A stretch of 64,000 nt of DNA, from assembly GCF_013267355.1 (NCBI RefSeq), contig NZ_CP053985.1, positions 3,968,001-4,032,000 on the forward strand, in the 5' to 3' direction. The notes under the pieces were generated by a model that was not told the DNA's origin, made no database searches, and saw only the letters and a program-made list of their open reading frames with translations. Origin of the DNA: Achromobacter pestifer. Lineage in GTDB: Bacteria; Pseudomonadota; Gammaproteobacteria; Burkholderiales; Burkholderiaceae_B. Positions 49,595 through 58,260 of this stretch are shown piece after piece. A program made the position numbers and the translations under genes. The first letter of the stretch is position 1, and each line of letters opens with the position of its first letter.

Positions 49595-50257
49595 GGCCGC
49601 CGCCTGAGTCTTGGAGATGGTGGCGCCTGCCAGGCGCGCGGCCGAGTTCAGGTCCAGGCCGCCCAGGTCGGCTTCGCGCAGGTCGGCGCCCTCGAAGCGG
49701 ACGTTCTTCAGGATGGCATTGCGCAGGCTGCCGCCGTGGAACACGGTGTCGCGGAAGTCGCTGCCGCTCAGGTCGGCATCGGAGAAGTCCAGCTGCCGCA
49801 CGTCGGTCTTGCGAAACGACACGCCGCGCAGCAGCGCGCCGACCAGCAGGCATTCCTGCAGCGACCAGCCCAGGCAGGCGATGCCGTCGAAATCGCTGCC
49901 GGTGAGCTTGCAGCCCTGGAAACGGGCGGCGGCCAGCCGGGCGCGGCGCCAGCTGGCATTGTTGAGGTCGCAGTTTTCGAAGACGGCGTCGCTGGCGTCG
50001 CACGAGGCGAAATCGACCTGGCCGCCGCGGCAGCGCAGCCAGGTGGAGTCCGCCAGGGTGGTGCCCTGAAAGGAGGCGCCAGCGATTGCGCAGGCCGTCA
50101 GTTGCGCGCCGCGCAAATCCAGGCGCGAGAAGTCCGCGTGCTGGAAGTCGCAGTCGTGGAACGCCAGCGGCCGGCCGGCGGCCCGTTCGATCAAGGCCTG
50201 CATTATCTTGCGGTCCACTTCCTGGCCCGCCACTGTTTCGATTGCTTCTTGCGTCAT
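49562..50257 (-). CDS. Pentapeptide-repeat protein
   Basis: This 231-residue protein consists mostly of A(D/N)LxX five-residue repeats forming a right-handed quadrilateral helix (FHDCDFQHADFSRLDLRGAQ, LSGSDFRDTVFHGGSL, FEGADLREADLGGLDL). The N-terminal about 25 residues are non-repeat, and a short C-terminal helix (SKTQAAALLAELRISV) could pair dimers. Qnr-like proteins of this build mimic DNA and protect gyrase, but no resistance role can be claimed. It overlaps the MarR-GNAT gene tail by 33 bases. Confidence 0.87.
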   Translation of the reverse strand: MTQEAIETVAGQEVDRKIMQALIERAAGRPLAFHDCDFQHADFSRLDLRGAQLTACAIAGASFQGTTLADSTWLRCRGGQVDFASCDASDAVFENCDLNNASWRRARLAAARFQGCKLTGSDFDGIACLGWSLQECLLVGALLRGVSFRKTDVRQLDFSDADLSGSDFRDTVFHGGSLRNAILKNVRFEGADLREADLGGLDLNSAARLAGATISKTQAAALLAELRISVI

Positions 50258-50296
50258 GCCGCAAATTCCTGCCTGAATTCCTGGAAAACGGACAGC

Positions 50297-50947
50297 CTAC
50301 TGGAAGATCTCGCTTTCCACGCAGAAGGCGATCAATTCCTGGTCGGTGCGGACGTTGAGCTTGCGCATGGCCGAGATCTTCTGGCCGCTGACCGTCTTGA
50401 CGCTGCGCTTCAAGGCATCGGCCACCTGCATCATGGATTCGCCGCGGATGAAGTGGCGCAGTACTTCGAATTCCTTGGGCGACAGGCTGTTGATGCGTTC
50501 GCCGATGAACTTGCTGCGCTCATCGGCCGCGCCGTCGCGTTGGAAGCCGGGCGGATAGTACTTGCGGCCGGCATGCAGGGTTTCCAGCGCGGTCATGATT
50601 TCGCTGAGGTTGTCGCGCTTGAGCACCACGGCTGCGACGCCAGCGTCGTAGAGCGCCGAGATGATCATGGAATTCGACACCATGGTCAGCACCACGATCT
50701 GGACCTGCGGATAGTGGCGTGTCAGGTACTTGACCAGGCGGATGCCATCGCCATAGGTGTCGTCGCCAGGCATGGAGTAGTCGGTGATGACCACGTGCGG
50801 CGCGTCGCGTTCCAGGTGCTGGATCAGCGCGGTCGACCCGGGCAGGGTGGCCGTGACCTCGAAATTGAGGTCCTTTTCCAGCAGGTCGCGCATTCCCATC
50901 AAGACCAGGGGGTGGTCGTCGACCAGGACGATACGGAGTCTTTCCAT
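50297..50947 (-). CDS. RcsB-like NarL/FixJ-family response regulator
   Basis: This 216-residue regulator has a receiver domain with phospho-acceptor Asp56 (VVITDYSMPG), the acidic pair in LVDDHPLVL, and a Lys in VVLKRDNLS. The LuxR-type helix-turn-helix follows (INSLSPKEFEVLRHFIRGES, then ALKRSVKTVSGQKISAMRKL). The pattern is close to RcsB/BvgA-like regulators that receive phosphate from a phosphorelay. No histidine kinase is adjacent, though an Hpt protein is encoded 4 kb away (54702-55085). Confidence 0.92.
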   Translation of the reverse strand: MERLRIVLVDDHPLVLMGMRDLLEKDLNFEVTATLPGSTALIQHLERDAPHVVITDYSMPGDDTYGDGIRLVKYLTRHYPQVQIVVLTMVSNSMIISALYDAGVAAVVLKRDNLSEIMTALETLHAGRKYYPPGFQRDGAADERSKFIGERINSLSPKEFEVLRHFIRGESMMQVADALKRSVKTVSGQKISAMRKLNVRTDQELIAFCVESEIFQ

Positions 50948-51113
50948 GCGGGGGTGTGCCTTCAAGCGAGCCCTTGTTTCAAGTAGGGATATGACGGTCG
51001 GACTCAGGGTTGAGGTCGGAGGCAAACCGATAGCGTAGTGGTTTTTGCGTAGCCGTGCGCCCCGCGCCGGAGATCCGGGGCGGGGCATGTGCGGGACAGG
51101 ACGGCAGGCGGCG

Positions 51114-51530
51114 TCAGCCGGCCGCTTCTTCCTGCAGGCGTCCCAGCACGAAGCCGTCGACCGCGCTGGTGCGGCCGCGCCAGAGCGTGGGCTGTCCGGC
51201 GATGGGGGTGCCGTCGGCGGTGAAGAAGAGCGCGTCGGCGAGATGGATGTAGTTCGGCAGCGGGTCCGCCGGTTGCGGTACGCGGAAAACGTCGCCCAGT
51301 TCCGCCAGGGAGGCATGCACGGCCTTGCGGGTGGCGTCGTCCGTCTTGTCCAGGGACGCCGTGAAGCTGGCGGCGAAGCTGTCGAAGTATTCCGCGCCGG
51401 ACACGATGGAACCCGACACCAGCATGCCGCCCATTTGCAGGGTGACGCCGAGGCTCTCGATCTGGCTGCCGTTGTTTACCAGGTTGACCAGGAATTGCAG
51501 GAATGCGTCGGCGTCGGGAACTTGGCTCAT
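51114..51530 (-). CDS. GvpU-like protein (gas-vesicle accessory family), no gas-vesicle genes nearby
   Basis: This 138-residue protein begins SQVPDADAFLQFLVNLVNNG and continues with LGVTLQMGGMLVSGSIVSGA and EYFDSFAASF, a pattern I recognise from proteins annotated as GvpU. The C-terminal half contains NYIHLADALFFTADGTPIAG and a short WRGRTSAVDGFVLGRL end. No gvpA or other gas-vesicle gene is in the window, so the true role is unknown and the name only marks the family. No signal peptide. Lone gene. Confidence 0.6.
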   Translation of the reverse strand: MSQVPDADAFLQFLVNLVNNGSQIESLGVTLQMGGMLVSGSIVSGAEYFDSFAASFTASLDKTDDATRKAVHASLAELGDVFRVPQPADPLPNYIHLADALFFTADGTPIAGQPTLWRGRTSAVDGFVLGRLQEEAAG

Positions 51531-51629
51531 GGCGTGATTCTTGGAAATGTTTGGAAAGCAGCCAAGATACTCGAATCGCGTGCGAAATACACCGAATGGG
51601 ATAGGCCGAAAAACAGCCAAATACGACCC

Positions 51630-52613
51630 TTATCCCCCAGCTTTGGGAACTGTCATTTTTTCCAGGCTGCGCGCTAGCCGTTCGCCAGCCAACCGCAGGC
51701 GATCCTGCAGCGCCGGGGGTGCCAGCACGTCGAACTCCACATCCAGCGCCATCAGCCAGTACACCAGCGCGTCCAGCGTAGGCACGGCGCATTGCAGCAG
51801 GCAGCGCGTTTCGTCCAGCGGCTCGATCTGGCCGGCGCCCGGCGGAATCCGCGCGGCCATGACGCTGCGCGGGGCGTGCAGGATCACGCGCGCCGGTTCC
51901 GGATGCGGCGCCATGTTCACCGAACGGGAGACATAGGCGCGCAGGTCGCCGCCTTCGGGCGGAGGCCGTGGCGCGAAATGCGCGCCGACCTGCGGAGCGC
52001 CCGCGATGCGGTCGATGCGGAAGGTGCGCCAGTCGTCGCGCGCCGGGTCCCAGGCCACCAGATACCAGCGATAGCCGGTGTGGGCCAGTCCTTGCGGTTC
52101 GACCAGCCGGGTGCTGGCCCGGCCCTGGCCGTCCGCGTAATCGAAGCCGACCCGCAGTTGGTCGCGGCAGGCGGCGGCCAGCGTGGCCAGCAAGGTGGCG
52201 TCGACCGTGGCGCCTCCGCGCGGTATCGGCACAATGGCCGAGCGCAGGGCGTCGACCCGGCGCCGCAGGCGCTGCGGCATGGCCTGTTCCAGTTTCACCA
52301 GCGCCCGCAGCGCGGTTTCCTCTATGCCTCCCACCGTGCCGGTGGCCGCGATGCGCAGGGTGAGCGCCACGGCCAGGGCTTCGTCGTCGTCCAGCAGCAG
52401 GGGCGGCAGGGCCTGCCCCGCGCGAAAGGCGTAGCCGCCAGCTACGCCGCTGCTGGCATGGATGGGGTAGCCCAGTTCGCGCAATTTGTCGATGTCGCGC
52501 CGCAGCGTGCGGGGATGGATCGCGAGCGTTGCGGCCAGTTCGGTGCCGGCCCAATGGCGGCGGGTCTGCAGCAGCGACAGCAGGCGCAGGAGGCGGTTGC
52601 TGGAAGTAAGCAT
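51630..52613 (-). CDS. WYL-domain (YafY-type) transcriptional regulator
   Basis: This 327-residue protein has an N-terminal HTH (LLRLLSLLQTRRHWAGTELA, HPRTLRRDIDKLRELGYPIH) followed by a WYL domain (GYRWYLVAWDPARDDWRTFR, IDRIAGAPQVG) and a C-terminal WCX extension. WYL proteins sense nucleotides or single-stranded DNA and control stress genes. Divergent from the GST gene at 52732, which it most likely controls. Confidence 0.9.
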   Translation of the reverse strand: MLTSSNRLLRLLSLLQTRRHWAGTELAATLAIHPRTLRRDIDKLRELGYPIHASSGVAGGYAFRAGQALPPLLLDDDEALAVALTLRIAATGTVGGIEETALRALVKLEQAMPQRLRRRVDALRSAIVPIPRGGATVDATLLATLAAACRDQLRVGFDYADGQGRASTRLVEPQGLAHTGYRWYLVAWDPARDDWRTFRIDRIAGAPQVGAHFAPRPPPEGGDLRAYVSRSVNMAPHPEPARVILHAPRSVMAARIPPGAGQIEPLDETRCLLQCAVPTLDALVYWLMALDVEFDVLAPPALQDRLRLAGERLARSLEKMTVPKAGG

Positions 52614-52731
52614 GGCGGCACGTTAACGCGTATCGAGGGCGGAATCTGTCCTCAATGGATTCTACAGTGGCTCCCGTAGTCAGCGGCAGGGGCCGCGACG
52701 CTCATCCCTGGATTGAATTGGAGATCTACCC

Positions 52732-53337
52732 ATGTCTATCGTTTTCTATTGGCACCCCATGTCCAGCGCCACCCCCGTGGCCAGCGCGCTTGCCGAACTG
52801 GCCGTGCCGCACGAGCGCGTCAAGGTGGACATCAGGACGGGGGAACAGCGCCGCCCCGAATTCCTGGCCCTGAATCCCAACGGCAAGGTCCCCACGCTGA
52901 CGGTGGATGGCGCTCCTCTGTTCGAAGCCCTGGCGATACACCTATGGCTGGGGGAGCGCTACGGCGTGGAGCGCGGCCTGTGGCCCGCCGCCGGCACGCC
53001 GGAACGCCTGCTGGCGATGTCGTGGTGCGCCTGGTCCTACGTCAGCTACGGCGCGGCCGTGATGCGCCTGTTTCTCGCCACGCAGGCCGAGGGCGCGCCC
53101 GGTGGCGCCGAGGCGGAGCGCGTGCTGGACGACGTGGACGCATTGCTGGCCGTGCTGGACGGCCATCTGTCGCAGCAGCCCTGGATGTTGGGCGCGGCCT
53201 ACTCGCTGGCCGACCTGGTGGTGGGGTCGGTGGTCGGCTATAGCGCCTATCTCGGCGCCAGGGTGGCCTCGCACCCGCATGTGCAGGCATGGATGGACCG
53301 GGTCCAGGCCCGGCCCGCCATGCAGATCGACGCCTAG
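52732..53337 (+). CDS. Glutathione S-transferase family protein
   Basis: This 201-residue protein has the N-terminal thioredoxin-like domain FYWHPMSSATPVASALAELA with Ser near the usual catalytic position, the cis-Pro region NPNGKVPTLTVDGAPLFEAL, and a helical C-domain (AAYSLADLVVGSVVGYSAY with the N-capping ADL). It probably detoxifies electrophiles or acts as a reductase. It is divergent from the WYL regulator and followed by the convergent ParB-like lipoprotein gene. Confidence 0.9.
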   Translation: MSIVFYWHPMSSATPVASALAELAVPHERVKVDIRTGEQRRPEFLALNPNGKVPTLTVDGAPLFEALAIHLWLGERYGVERGLWPAAGTPERLLAMSWCAWSYVSYGAAVMRLFLATQAEGAPGGAEAERVLDDVDALLAVLDGHLSQQPWMLGAAYSLADLVVGSVVGYSAYLGARVASHPHVQAWMDRVQARPAMQIDA

Positions 53338-53361
53338 CGTGGGTGGGGCGGGCGCCGCGGC

Positions 53362-54666
53362 TTACCAGCCCCAGCAGGCGCCTGCCGCGGGCTTGCCGCA
53401 GTTGCGGTAGTTCACGGCGAACCACAGCTTGCCCGCGCCCCGAGGACTGCCGTCGGCCTTGGCATCGTTGCGCGGGAGCTCTTCCAGGGTGTCGCGCGCC
53501 TTCTTGGTGGGCGAGCCGCCGGCGGCGTCGGGCGCCAGGGCAATGCGCCCCAGGCCGGCGGCGTCGCGGTCGTCGAAGACGATGTCGGTGTCCTTTAGCG
53601 CGGCGATCTTCAGGGAGGCGTCGCGCACCGCGGCGGCGTAGCTGTCATTCGCGCCGGCAGGCGCCAGGTTCTTGTCCAGCGTGCTGGCGGCGAGGATCTG
53701 CGCGGGCGCGGCGGGCGCCATCATCTTGTACTGGTCCAGGCCGGGCAACTGGCCGCCAGCAGCTTGGCGGCGCAACCAGTCGCCCCACAGGAACTCGGCG
53801 AATTCCGGCAGATTGCCGTTGCTGTAGGCGATGTCGCGGGTGAAGTACACCAGCGAGCGGTAGCGGTCTTCCTGCATGCCGCCCGCCTCCTGGGGGCTGG
53901 CCAGCCCCAGGCGGGCCGGCAACTGGTCCACGGTGATGGGCTGGTTCTGGCCGTCGCGCAGCCAGGCGCGGCGTTCGTCCACCATGCGCTGCCAGAACGC
54001 GGCCGCGTTGGGCAGGCTGCTGTAGTTGGCGTCCACCTTGACCCAGACCGGCAGCTTGGGGCCGCCGTCGGCGATCTCGCGCAGGGACGAGAAGGTGTGG
54101 TGGCCGTCGGTCAGATACAGATTGCCGTCCCAGCCGACCACCACGGTCTTGAGGTTGGCCGCATTGGTGCCGGGGGCGTTCTTGCAGGCGTAGGTGGCGG
54201 GCTGGTCCAGGCGGGCGGCGCGCGCCTCGGCGATGGTCTGGAATGCCTGCGCGCGTTCGGCGCCGCCCATGTCCTCGCAGTAGTCGTCGAACTTCTTGCC
54301 GACGGTGCGGTTGAGGTAATCCAGCTGCTGCGCCGGCTTGTCCGCCCAAGTGGGGCGTTCGAAGTCGCCTTGCCAGCGGCCCAGCTTGTAGTAGATCTGG
54401 TCGTAGCCGATGGCGGCCTGGGTCGGGTGCAGTTCCTCGATGCGGACTTGGATGACGTCGCCCGGCTTGGCATCCAGATATGCGGTATTGCGCGGCGGCT
54501 GGGTTTCGGGAGGCGGCGTGACGGCAACGGGAGCGTCGTCATGGCCGTCGCCGCCGCCGTTGCAGGCCGCGAGGGCCAGCGGCAGCAAGGCCGCGACGAA
54601 AGCGCGCAACAGGCGTTGCCGGTCGGGAAGGAAAGCGCGGCGCGCAAGGCGGGAGGTAGAGGGCAT
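53362..54666 (-). CDS. Exported ParB/Srx-like lipoprotein
   Basis: This 434-residue protein has a lipoprotein signal peptide (LLPLALAACNGGG with lipobox LAAC) followed by a Pro-rich linker. The core contains a ParB/sulfiredoxin-like domain (DVIQVRIEELHPTQAAIGYD, YLTDGHHTFSSLREI), the putative ParB-like nuclease type, and a long alpha-rich C-terminal extension ending KLWFAVNYRNCGKPAAGACWG, where two cysteines may bond. An exported ParB-fold protein cannot be a chromosome-partition factor; the function is unknown. It is on the opposite strand to the GST gene. Starts at ATG 54666. Confidence 0.82.
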   Translation of the reverse strand: MPSTSRLARRAFLPDRQRLLRAFVAALLPLALAACNGGGDGHDDAPVAVTPPPETQPPRNTAYLDAKPGDVIQVRIEELHPTQAAIGYDQIYYKLGRWQGDFERPTWADKPAQQLDYLNRTVGKKFDDYCEDMGGAERAQAFQTIAEARAARLDQPATYACKNAPGTNAANLKTVVVGWDGNLYLTDGHHTFSSLREIADGGPKLPVWVKVDANYSSLPNAAAFWQRMVDERRAWLRDGQNQPITVDQLPARLGLASPQEAGGMQEDRYRSLVYFTRDIAYSNGNLPEFAEFLWGDWLRRQAAGGQLPGLDQYKMMAPAAPAQILAASTLDKNLAPAGANDSYAAAVRDASLKIAALKDTDIVFDDRDAAGLGRIALAPDAAGGSPTKKARDTLEELPRNDAKADGSPRGAGKLWFAVNYRNCGKPAAGACWGW

Positions 54667-54701
54667 GATCTGCTTCAGGATCGGGTTTCAAAGATAGCCG
54701 A

Positions 54702-55085
54702 TCATGAGGGACGCGTGTTTCCCGCAGATTGCACGGCTGCGGGTTGCCACGCATGCAGCCTGTCCATGAGGTCGCGCACGACGGCGGCCTGATCGTGGAT
54801 GCGGGCGGCAGCGCCTGCCGACAGGCCCGCCGCCAGCTCCTCTTCCAGGGCTTCGAAGTGCGAGGCCGGCGCCCGCATCTGCAGGGCCAGCAGCGCGCCC
54901 TGTATGCGGTGCAGCATCTGCGCCGCGGCGATGGCGTCTGGCTTTTCGGCGGCCTGCTCCAGCGCGTCGAGATCCTGGCTCATGGTGTCCTTGATCAGCT
55001 GGCGATGGTCCGGGGCAAGCGCGGCGTACACCGCGAGCGTACCCGCGGCGGGGAAGGCGGAAGTATGGGGGAGCGGTTTGTGCAT
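54702..55085 (-). CDS. Hpt-domain protein
   Basis: This 127-residue helical protein has the phosphotransfer motif AQMLHRIQGALLALQMRAPA: His59 is followed by R-I-Q-G, so Gln replaces the usual Lys of HxxKG. It probably relays phosphate in a multistep two-component system. The RcsB-like response regulator 4 kb away is a candidate partner, but no hybrid kinase is present in the window. It lies 35 bases upstream of the ParB-like lipoprotein gene on the same strand. Confidence 0.78.
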   Translation of the reverse strand: MHKPLPHTSAFPAAGTLAVYAALAPDHRQLIKDTMSQDLDALEQAAEKPDAIAAAQMLHRIQGALLALQMRAPASHFEALEEELAAGLSAGAAARIHDQAAVVRDLMDRLHAWQPAAVQSAGNTRPS

Positions 55086-55136
55086 GAGAGCCTCCTAGGC
55101 GTACATGCTGATGACGTCAGGCTCTGGGGCGATATT

Positions 55137-55171
55137 AAAAAAGTCCGATACCAGGAGGCCGGTAATCGGAC
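55137..55171 (-). terminator. Rho-independent terminator of the porin gene
   Basis: On the minus strand, GTCCGAT...ATCGGAC with an extended, once-bulged stem (TTACC / GGTA) is followed by seven T. It lies about 50 bases after the porin stop. Confidence 0.85.
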
Positions 55172-55219
55172 CGATTCGTCAGGGGCGGAGGCGGCCCCGC
55201 AGCCGCTCCGCCACTCTGC

Positions 55220-56326
55220 TTAGAACGTGTGGCGCACGCCGATGCCGGCGGCCGTGCTCTTCAAGCCGTCAATGAAGGCATAGTCCTTGCCGTACGAACC
55301 GTAGGCATAAAGGTTGGTGCGCTTGGACAGGTCGTAGGTGTAGCCCACGCTCCAGACGTTCATGTTGGCGTCGCCGCCGGTCAGCTTGTCGTTGTTCGGC
55401 GATACGTGCTGCCACGAGGCGAACAGGCTGCCCGCGCCGCCCACGGGCATGGTGGCGCCCAGCATGTAGGCGTTGGCCTTGAAGCCGTCCACGAAGCGGT
55501 TGGTGCCGAATTCGTCGCTGAAGGGCGTGCCGGCGGGCAGGTCCTGGCCGACGAACCAGCCGTCGGTGGTGCGGCCGTAGGCGGCCGCGAGCTTCACGAC
55601 TTCCAGATCGTAGGACAGGCCCAGCGCGTACTGGCGCGGCGTGGCGTCATGGTCGATGGCGCCGCGGTTGGAGCCGTTGAGCTGGTCGTAGGTCAGCGTG
55701 ACGTTCACCGGACCTTGCACATAGCGCAGGCCGGCGGTGATGCCGCGCGTATTGTCGGCGGTACGAAAGCCCGTCTGGTCCGCGACCGTGTCGTCCGCAT
55801 TGAACGAGTAGCCGACGCCGAACTCGAAGCCGCTCATCGAAGGCGACTTGTACATCACCATGTTGTCCCAGCGCATGGTGTTGGCGGCGCTGAACCCCAG
55901 GCCCATGTTGGACTGGGTATAGCTGGTATAGAAGGGGTCGATGTCGGCCAGGTAGTTCGAGCCCACCGTGGCCTGCCGGCCGAACTCCAGCGTGCCCCAG
56001 GCGTCGTTGGCCAGGCCGATGGTGGCCTGGCGGCCGAACAGGCGGCCGGATTGTCCGCGCTGGCCGTTGGCCGAGTCGAATCCGCTTTCCAGCTTGAACA
56101 CGGCGCGCAGGCCGTCGCCCAGGTCTTCGGAGCCGCGCAGGCCCCAGCGCGAGCCGGCCTGGATGCCGTTGATCATGCCTATCTTGTTACCGTCGTATCC
56201 ATCGCCTTTGATCTTGTTGTAGCCGATGCCGGTGTCGATGACACCATAGAGAGTTACCGACGATTCTGCCTGAGCGACGCCTGCAAAAGTGGTGAACATT
56301 GCGGCTGCGAGCAGCGTCTTTTTCAT
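55220..56326 (-). CDS. Trimeric outer-membrane porin (OmpC/Burkholderiales type)
   Basis: This 368-residue porin starts at ATG 56326. The signal peptide MKKTLLAAAMFTTFAGVAQA is followed by the classical ESSVTLYGVIDTGIGY, SRWGLRGSEDLGDGLRAVFK, RQATIGLANDAWGTLEFGRQ and the final beta strand ending in Phe (GIGVRHTF), required for BAM-mediated assembly. A general diffusion channel for small solutes. RBS GGGGACTCC region lies just upstream. The gene ends in a strong terminator. Confidence 0.93.
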   Translation of the reverse strand: MKKTLLAAAMFTTFAGVAQAESSVTLYGVIDTGIGYNKIKGDGYDGNKIGMINGIQAGSRWGLRGSEDLGDGLRAVFKLESGFDSANGQRGQSGRLFGRQATIGLANDAWGTLEFGRQATVGSNYLADIDPFYTSYTQSNMGLGFSAANTMRWDNMVMYKSPSMSGFEFGVGYSFNADDTVADQTGFRTADNTRGITAGLRYVQGPVNVTLTYDQLNGSNRGAIDHDATPRQYALGLSYDLEVVKLAAAYGRTTDGWFVGQDLPAGTPFSDEFGTNRFVDGFKANAYMLGATMPVGGAGSLFASWQHVSPNNDKLTGGDANMNVWSVGYTYDLSKRTNLYAYGSYGKDYAFIDGLKSTAAGIGVRHTF

Positions 56327-56438
56327 CCGTGGGGACTCCTGTAGAGGGGTGGAAAAAACAAAAGGGAACAGCACGCGAGCATGATGCCCAGCGCTGTTCC
56401 CAGCCCTCATTGTAGGACACCGGCCGCGGCCGGCAGGC

Positions 56439-57218
56439 TCAGCCCTTGCGGCGCGAGCGCTTTTCCTCGCGTATGAAGATGAATACGCCGACCAGCACCA
56501 TGGCCGCCAGGGCGTACCAGGTGATGGCGTAGCTCAGGTGGTTGTTGGGGAAGTTCAGCACCGTCAGGCCGCCGACCGGCGCGGTGCGCCCGCTGCCGTC
56601 CTTGCCCGTGCCATCGGCGTCGATGAAGTAGGGCGCCACGTCGGTCAGGCCGCGCGCCGCGGCGATGGCGGGCAGGTCGCGCGAGTACCAGAGGTTGGTC
56701 GCCGGATCGTTGGTGCGCAGGAATCCATGGCCGGGCTCGCCCATGCGCAGCAGGCCCGTGACGCTGGCTTGCTCGGGCGCAGACTGTATGGCGGACTTGC
56801 TCTTGCGCCATTCGGGCAGCACGAAGCCGCGGTTGACCAGCACGGTGCCACCTTCAGGCAACTGCAATGGGGTCATGACCCAGTAGCCGCTGCCCAGTTC
56901 GGTCGCGGCCTGCACCAGGGTCTGGCGGTCGTACAGGTAGGTGCCCGTGGCCGTGACGCGGCGGTATTCGGCGTTGTCGGACGTCAGCGCGGGCCATTCG
57001 GCCTGGGCCGGAGCCGGCGTGGGCGCCGCATGGGCGCGTTGTTCGACCTGCGCGATCAGGGTGCGTTTCCAGGCCAGCCGATGCACCTGCCAGGTGCCCA
57101 GGGCGCAGAGGCCCGCGAAGATGGCGACAGCAAGCACCCCGAGGATGACCAGGGTGATTTTGCTGCGCGGATTGCGGGAGGAGGTGTCGCGGGTAGTGGA
57201 GTCGTTTACTGCGGCCAT
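56439..57218 (-). CDS. SURF1-family protein of the cyo operon
   Basis: This 259-residue inner-membrane protein has one N-terminal helix (ITLVILGVLAVAIFAGLCAL) and one C-terminal helix (ITWYALAAMVLVGVFIFIRE) flanking a periplasmic domain with the SURF1 marks LGTWQVHRLAWKRTLIAQVE, VLVNRGFVLPEW and NFPNNHLSYAITWY. SURF1 proteins help heme insertion into terminal oxidases. Its ATG overlaps the cyoD stop by one base (TGATG), so it is coupled to the quinol oxidase genes. No cyoE (heme O synthase) follows in this operon. Confidence 0.92.
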   Translation of the reverse strand: MAAVNDSTTRDTSSRNPRSKITLVILGVLAVAIFAGLCALGTWQVHRLAWKRTLIAQVEQRAHAAPTPAPAQAEWPALTSDNAEYRRVTATGTYLYDRQTLVQAATELGSGYWVMTPLQLPEGGTVLVNRGFVLPEWRKSKSAIQSAPEQASVTGLLRMGEPGHGFLRTNDPATNLWYSRDLPAIAAARGLTDVAPYFIDADGTGKDGSGRTAPVGGLTVLNFPNNHLSYAITWYALAAMVLVGVFIFIREEKRSRRKG

Positions 57219-57622
57219 CAGGGCATTTTCCGCATGTCGTGAGTGGACATGGGCATCATATTGGAGTCGAGGTGATACATGATCCAGATGGATCCGCTGA
57301 GCGTGATTACGACCAGCACCAACGTGAATATTAACGCCAACATGTTCCAGCCGCTTTCGGACTTGGTGTCCATGTGCAGGAAGTAGATGATGTGGACCAC
57401 GATCTGCACGGCGGCGAAGGCCAGGATGATCAGGGCGGTGGTGCGGGATTCGGGAAATACGCGGTTCATGACCAGCCAGAACGGAATGGCGGTCAGGATG
57501 GCCGCCAGCACGAAGCCGGTGATGTAGCTCTTGAGGGTGCCGTGGGCGGCGCCGTCATCGTCGTCGTGGTGGTCATGGCCGCCGTGGCCGTGATCGGCCG
57601 GATGATCCAGGTGCGCGGTCAT
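57218..57622 (-). CDS. cyoD: Cytochrome bo3 ubiquinol oxidase subunit IV
   Basis: This 134-residue subunit has an N-terminal His/Asp-rich stretch (HPADHGHGGHDHHDDDDG) before the CyoD core: LKSYITGFVLAAILTAIPFW, ALIILAFAAVQIVVHIIYFL and MLALIFTLVLVVITLSGSI, three transmembrane helices. It overlaps CyoC by 4 bases. The His-rich tail before the first helix is longer than usual and may bind metal. Confidence 0.92.
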   Translation of the reverse strand: MTAHLDHPADHGHGGHDHHDDDDGAAHGTLKSYITGFVLAAILTAIPFWLVMNRVFPESRTTALIILAFAAVQIVVHIIYFLHMDTKSESGWNMLALIFTLVLVVITLSGSIWIMYHLDSNMMPMSTHDMRKMP

Positions 57623-58260
57623 GGCAGCACTCCCATCAGGTACACGAAGGTGAAGACGCCCACCCAGATCAGGTCCAGGAAGTGCCAGAACATGGACAGG
57701 CACATCAGGCGGCGGCGGTTTTCGGGGATCAAGCCGTGCATCTGGACCTGGATCATCATCGTCACCAGCCACACGATGCCGAAGGTGACGTGCAACCCGT
57801 GGGTGCCGACCAGCGTGAAGAAGGATGACAGGAAGGCGCTGCGCTGCGGACCGGCGCCTTGGTGGATCAGGTGCGAGAATTCGTACAGTTCCAGCGACAG
57901 GAAGCCCAGCCCCAGAATGCCGGTCACGGCCAGCCACAGCTGGGTGGCGCCGACGCGGTTGCGCCGCATTTCCAGCATGGCGAAACCGTAGGTGATCGAC
58001 GACAGCAGCAGCAGCGCGGTATTCACCGCCACAAGCTGCAGGTCGAACAGGTCGGCGCCGGACGGGCCTGCCGCGTAGTTGCGGCCCAGCACGCCATAGG
58101 TGGCGAACAGGCAGGCGAAGATGAGGCAGTCGCTCATCAGATAGACCCAGAACCCCAGCAGGGTGCCGTTCTTGGGATGATGTTCGCCCGGAACGTGGAA
58201 CATGGGCTGCGCGGGAGGCGCGGCGCCGCCGGGCGGATTGGGGGCCAGGGTATCAGACAT
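57619..58260 (-). CDS. cyoC: Cytochrome bo3 ubiquinol oxidase subunit III
   Basis: This 213-residue protein has five membrane helices. [71 protein letters not shown] and [24 protein letters not shown] end are CyoC/CoxC-type signatures. It overlaps CyoB by 8 bases upstream and CyoD by 4 bases downstream, consistent with a single mRNA. Confidence 0.94.
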   Translation of the reverse strand: MSDTLAPNPPGGAAPPAQPMFHVPGEHHPKNGTLLGFWVYLMSDCLIFACLFATYGVLGRNYAAGPSGADLFDLQLVAVNTALLLLSSITYGFAMLEMRRNRVGATQLWLAVTGILGLGFLSLELYEFSHLIHQGAGPQRSAFLSSFFTLVGTHGLHVTFGIVWLVTMMIQVQMHGLIPENRRRLMCLSMFWHFLDLIWVGVFTFVYLMGVLP

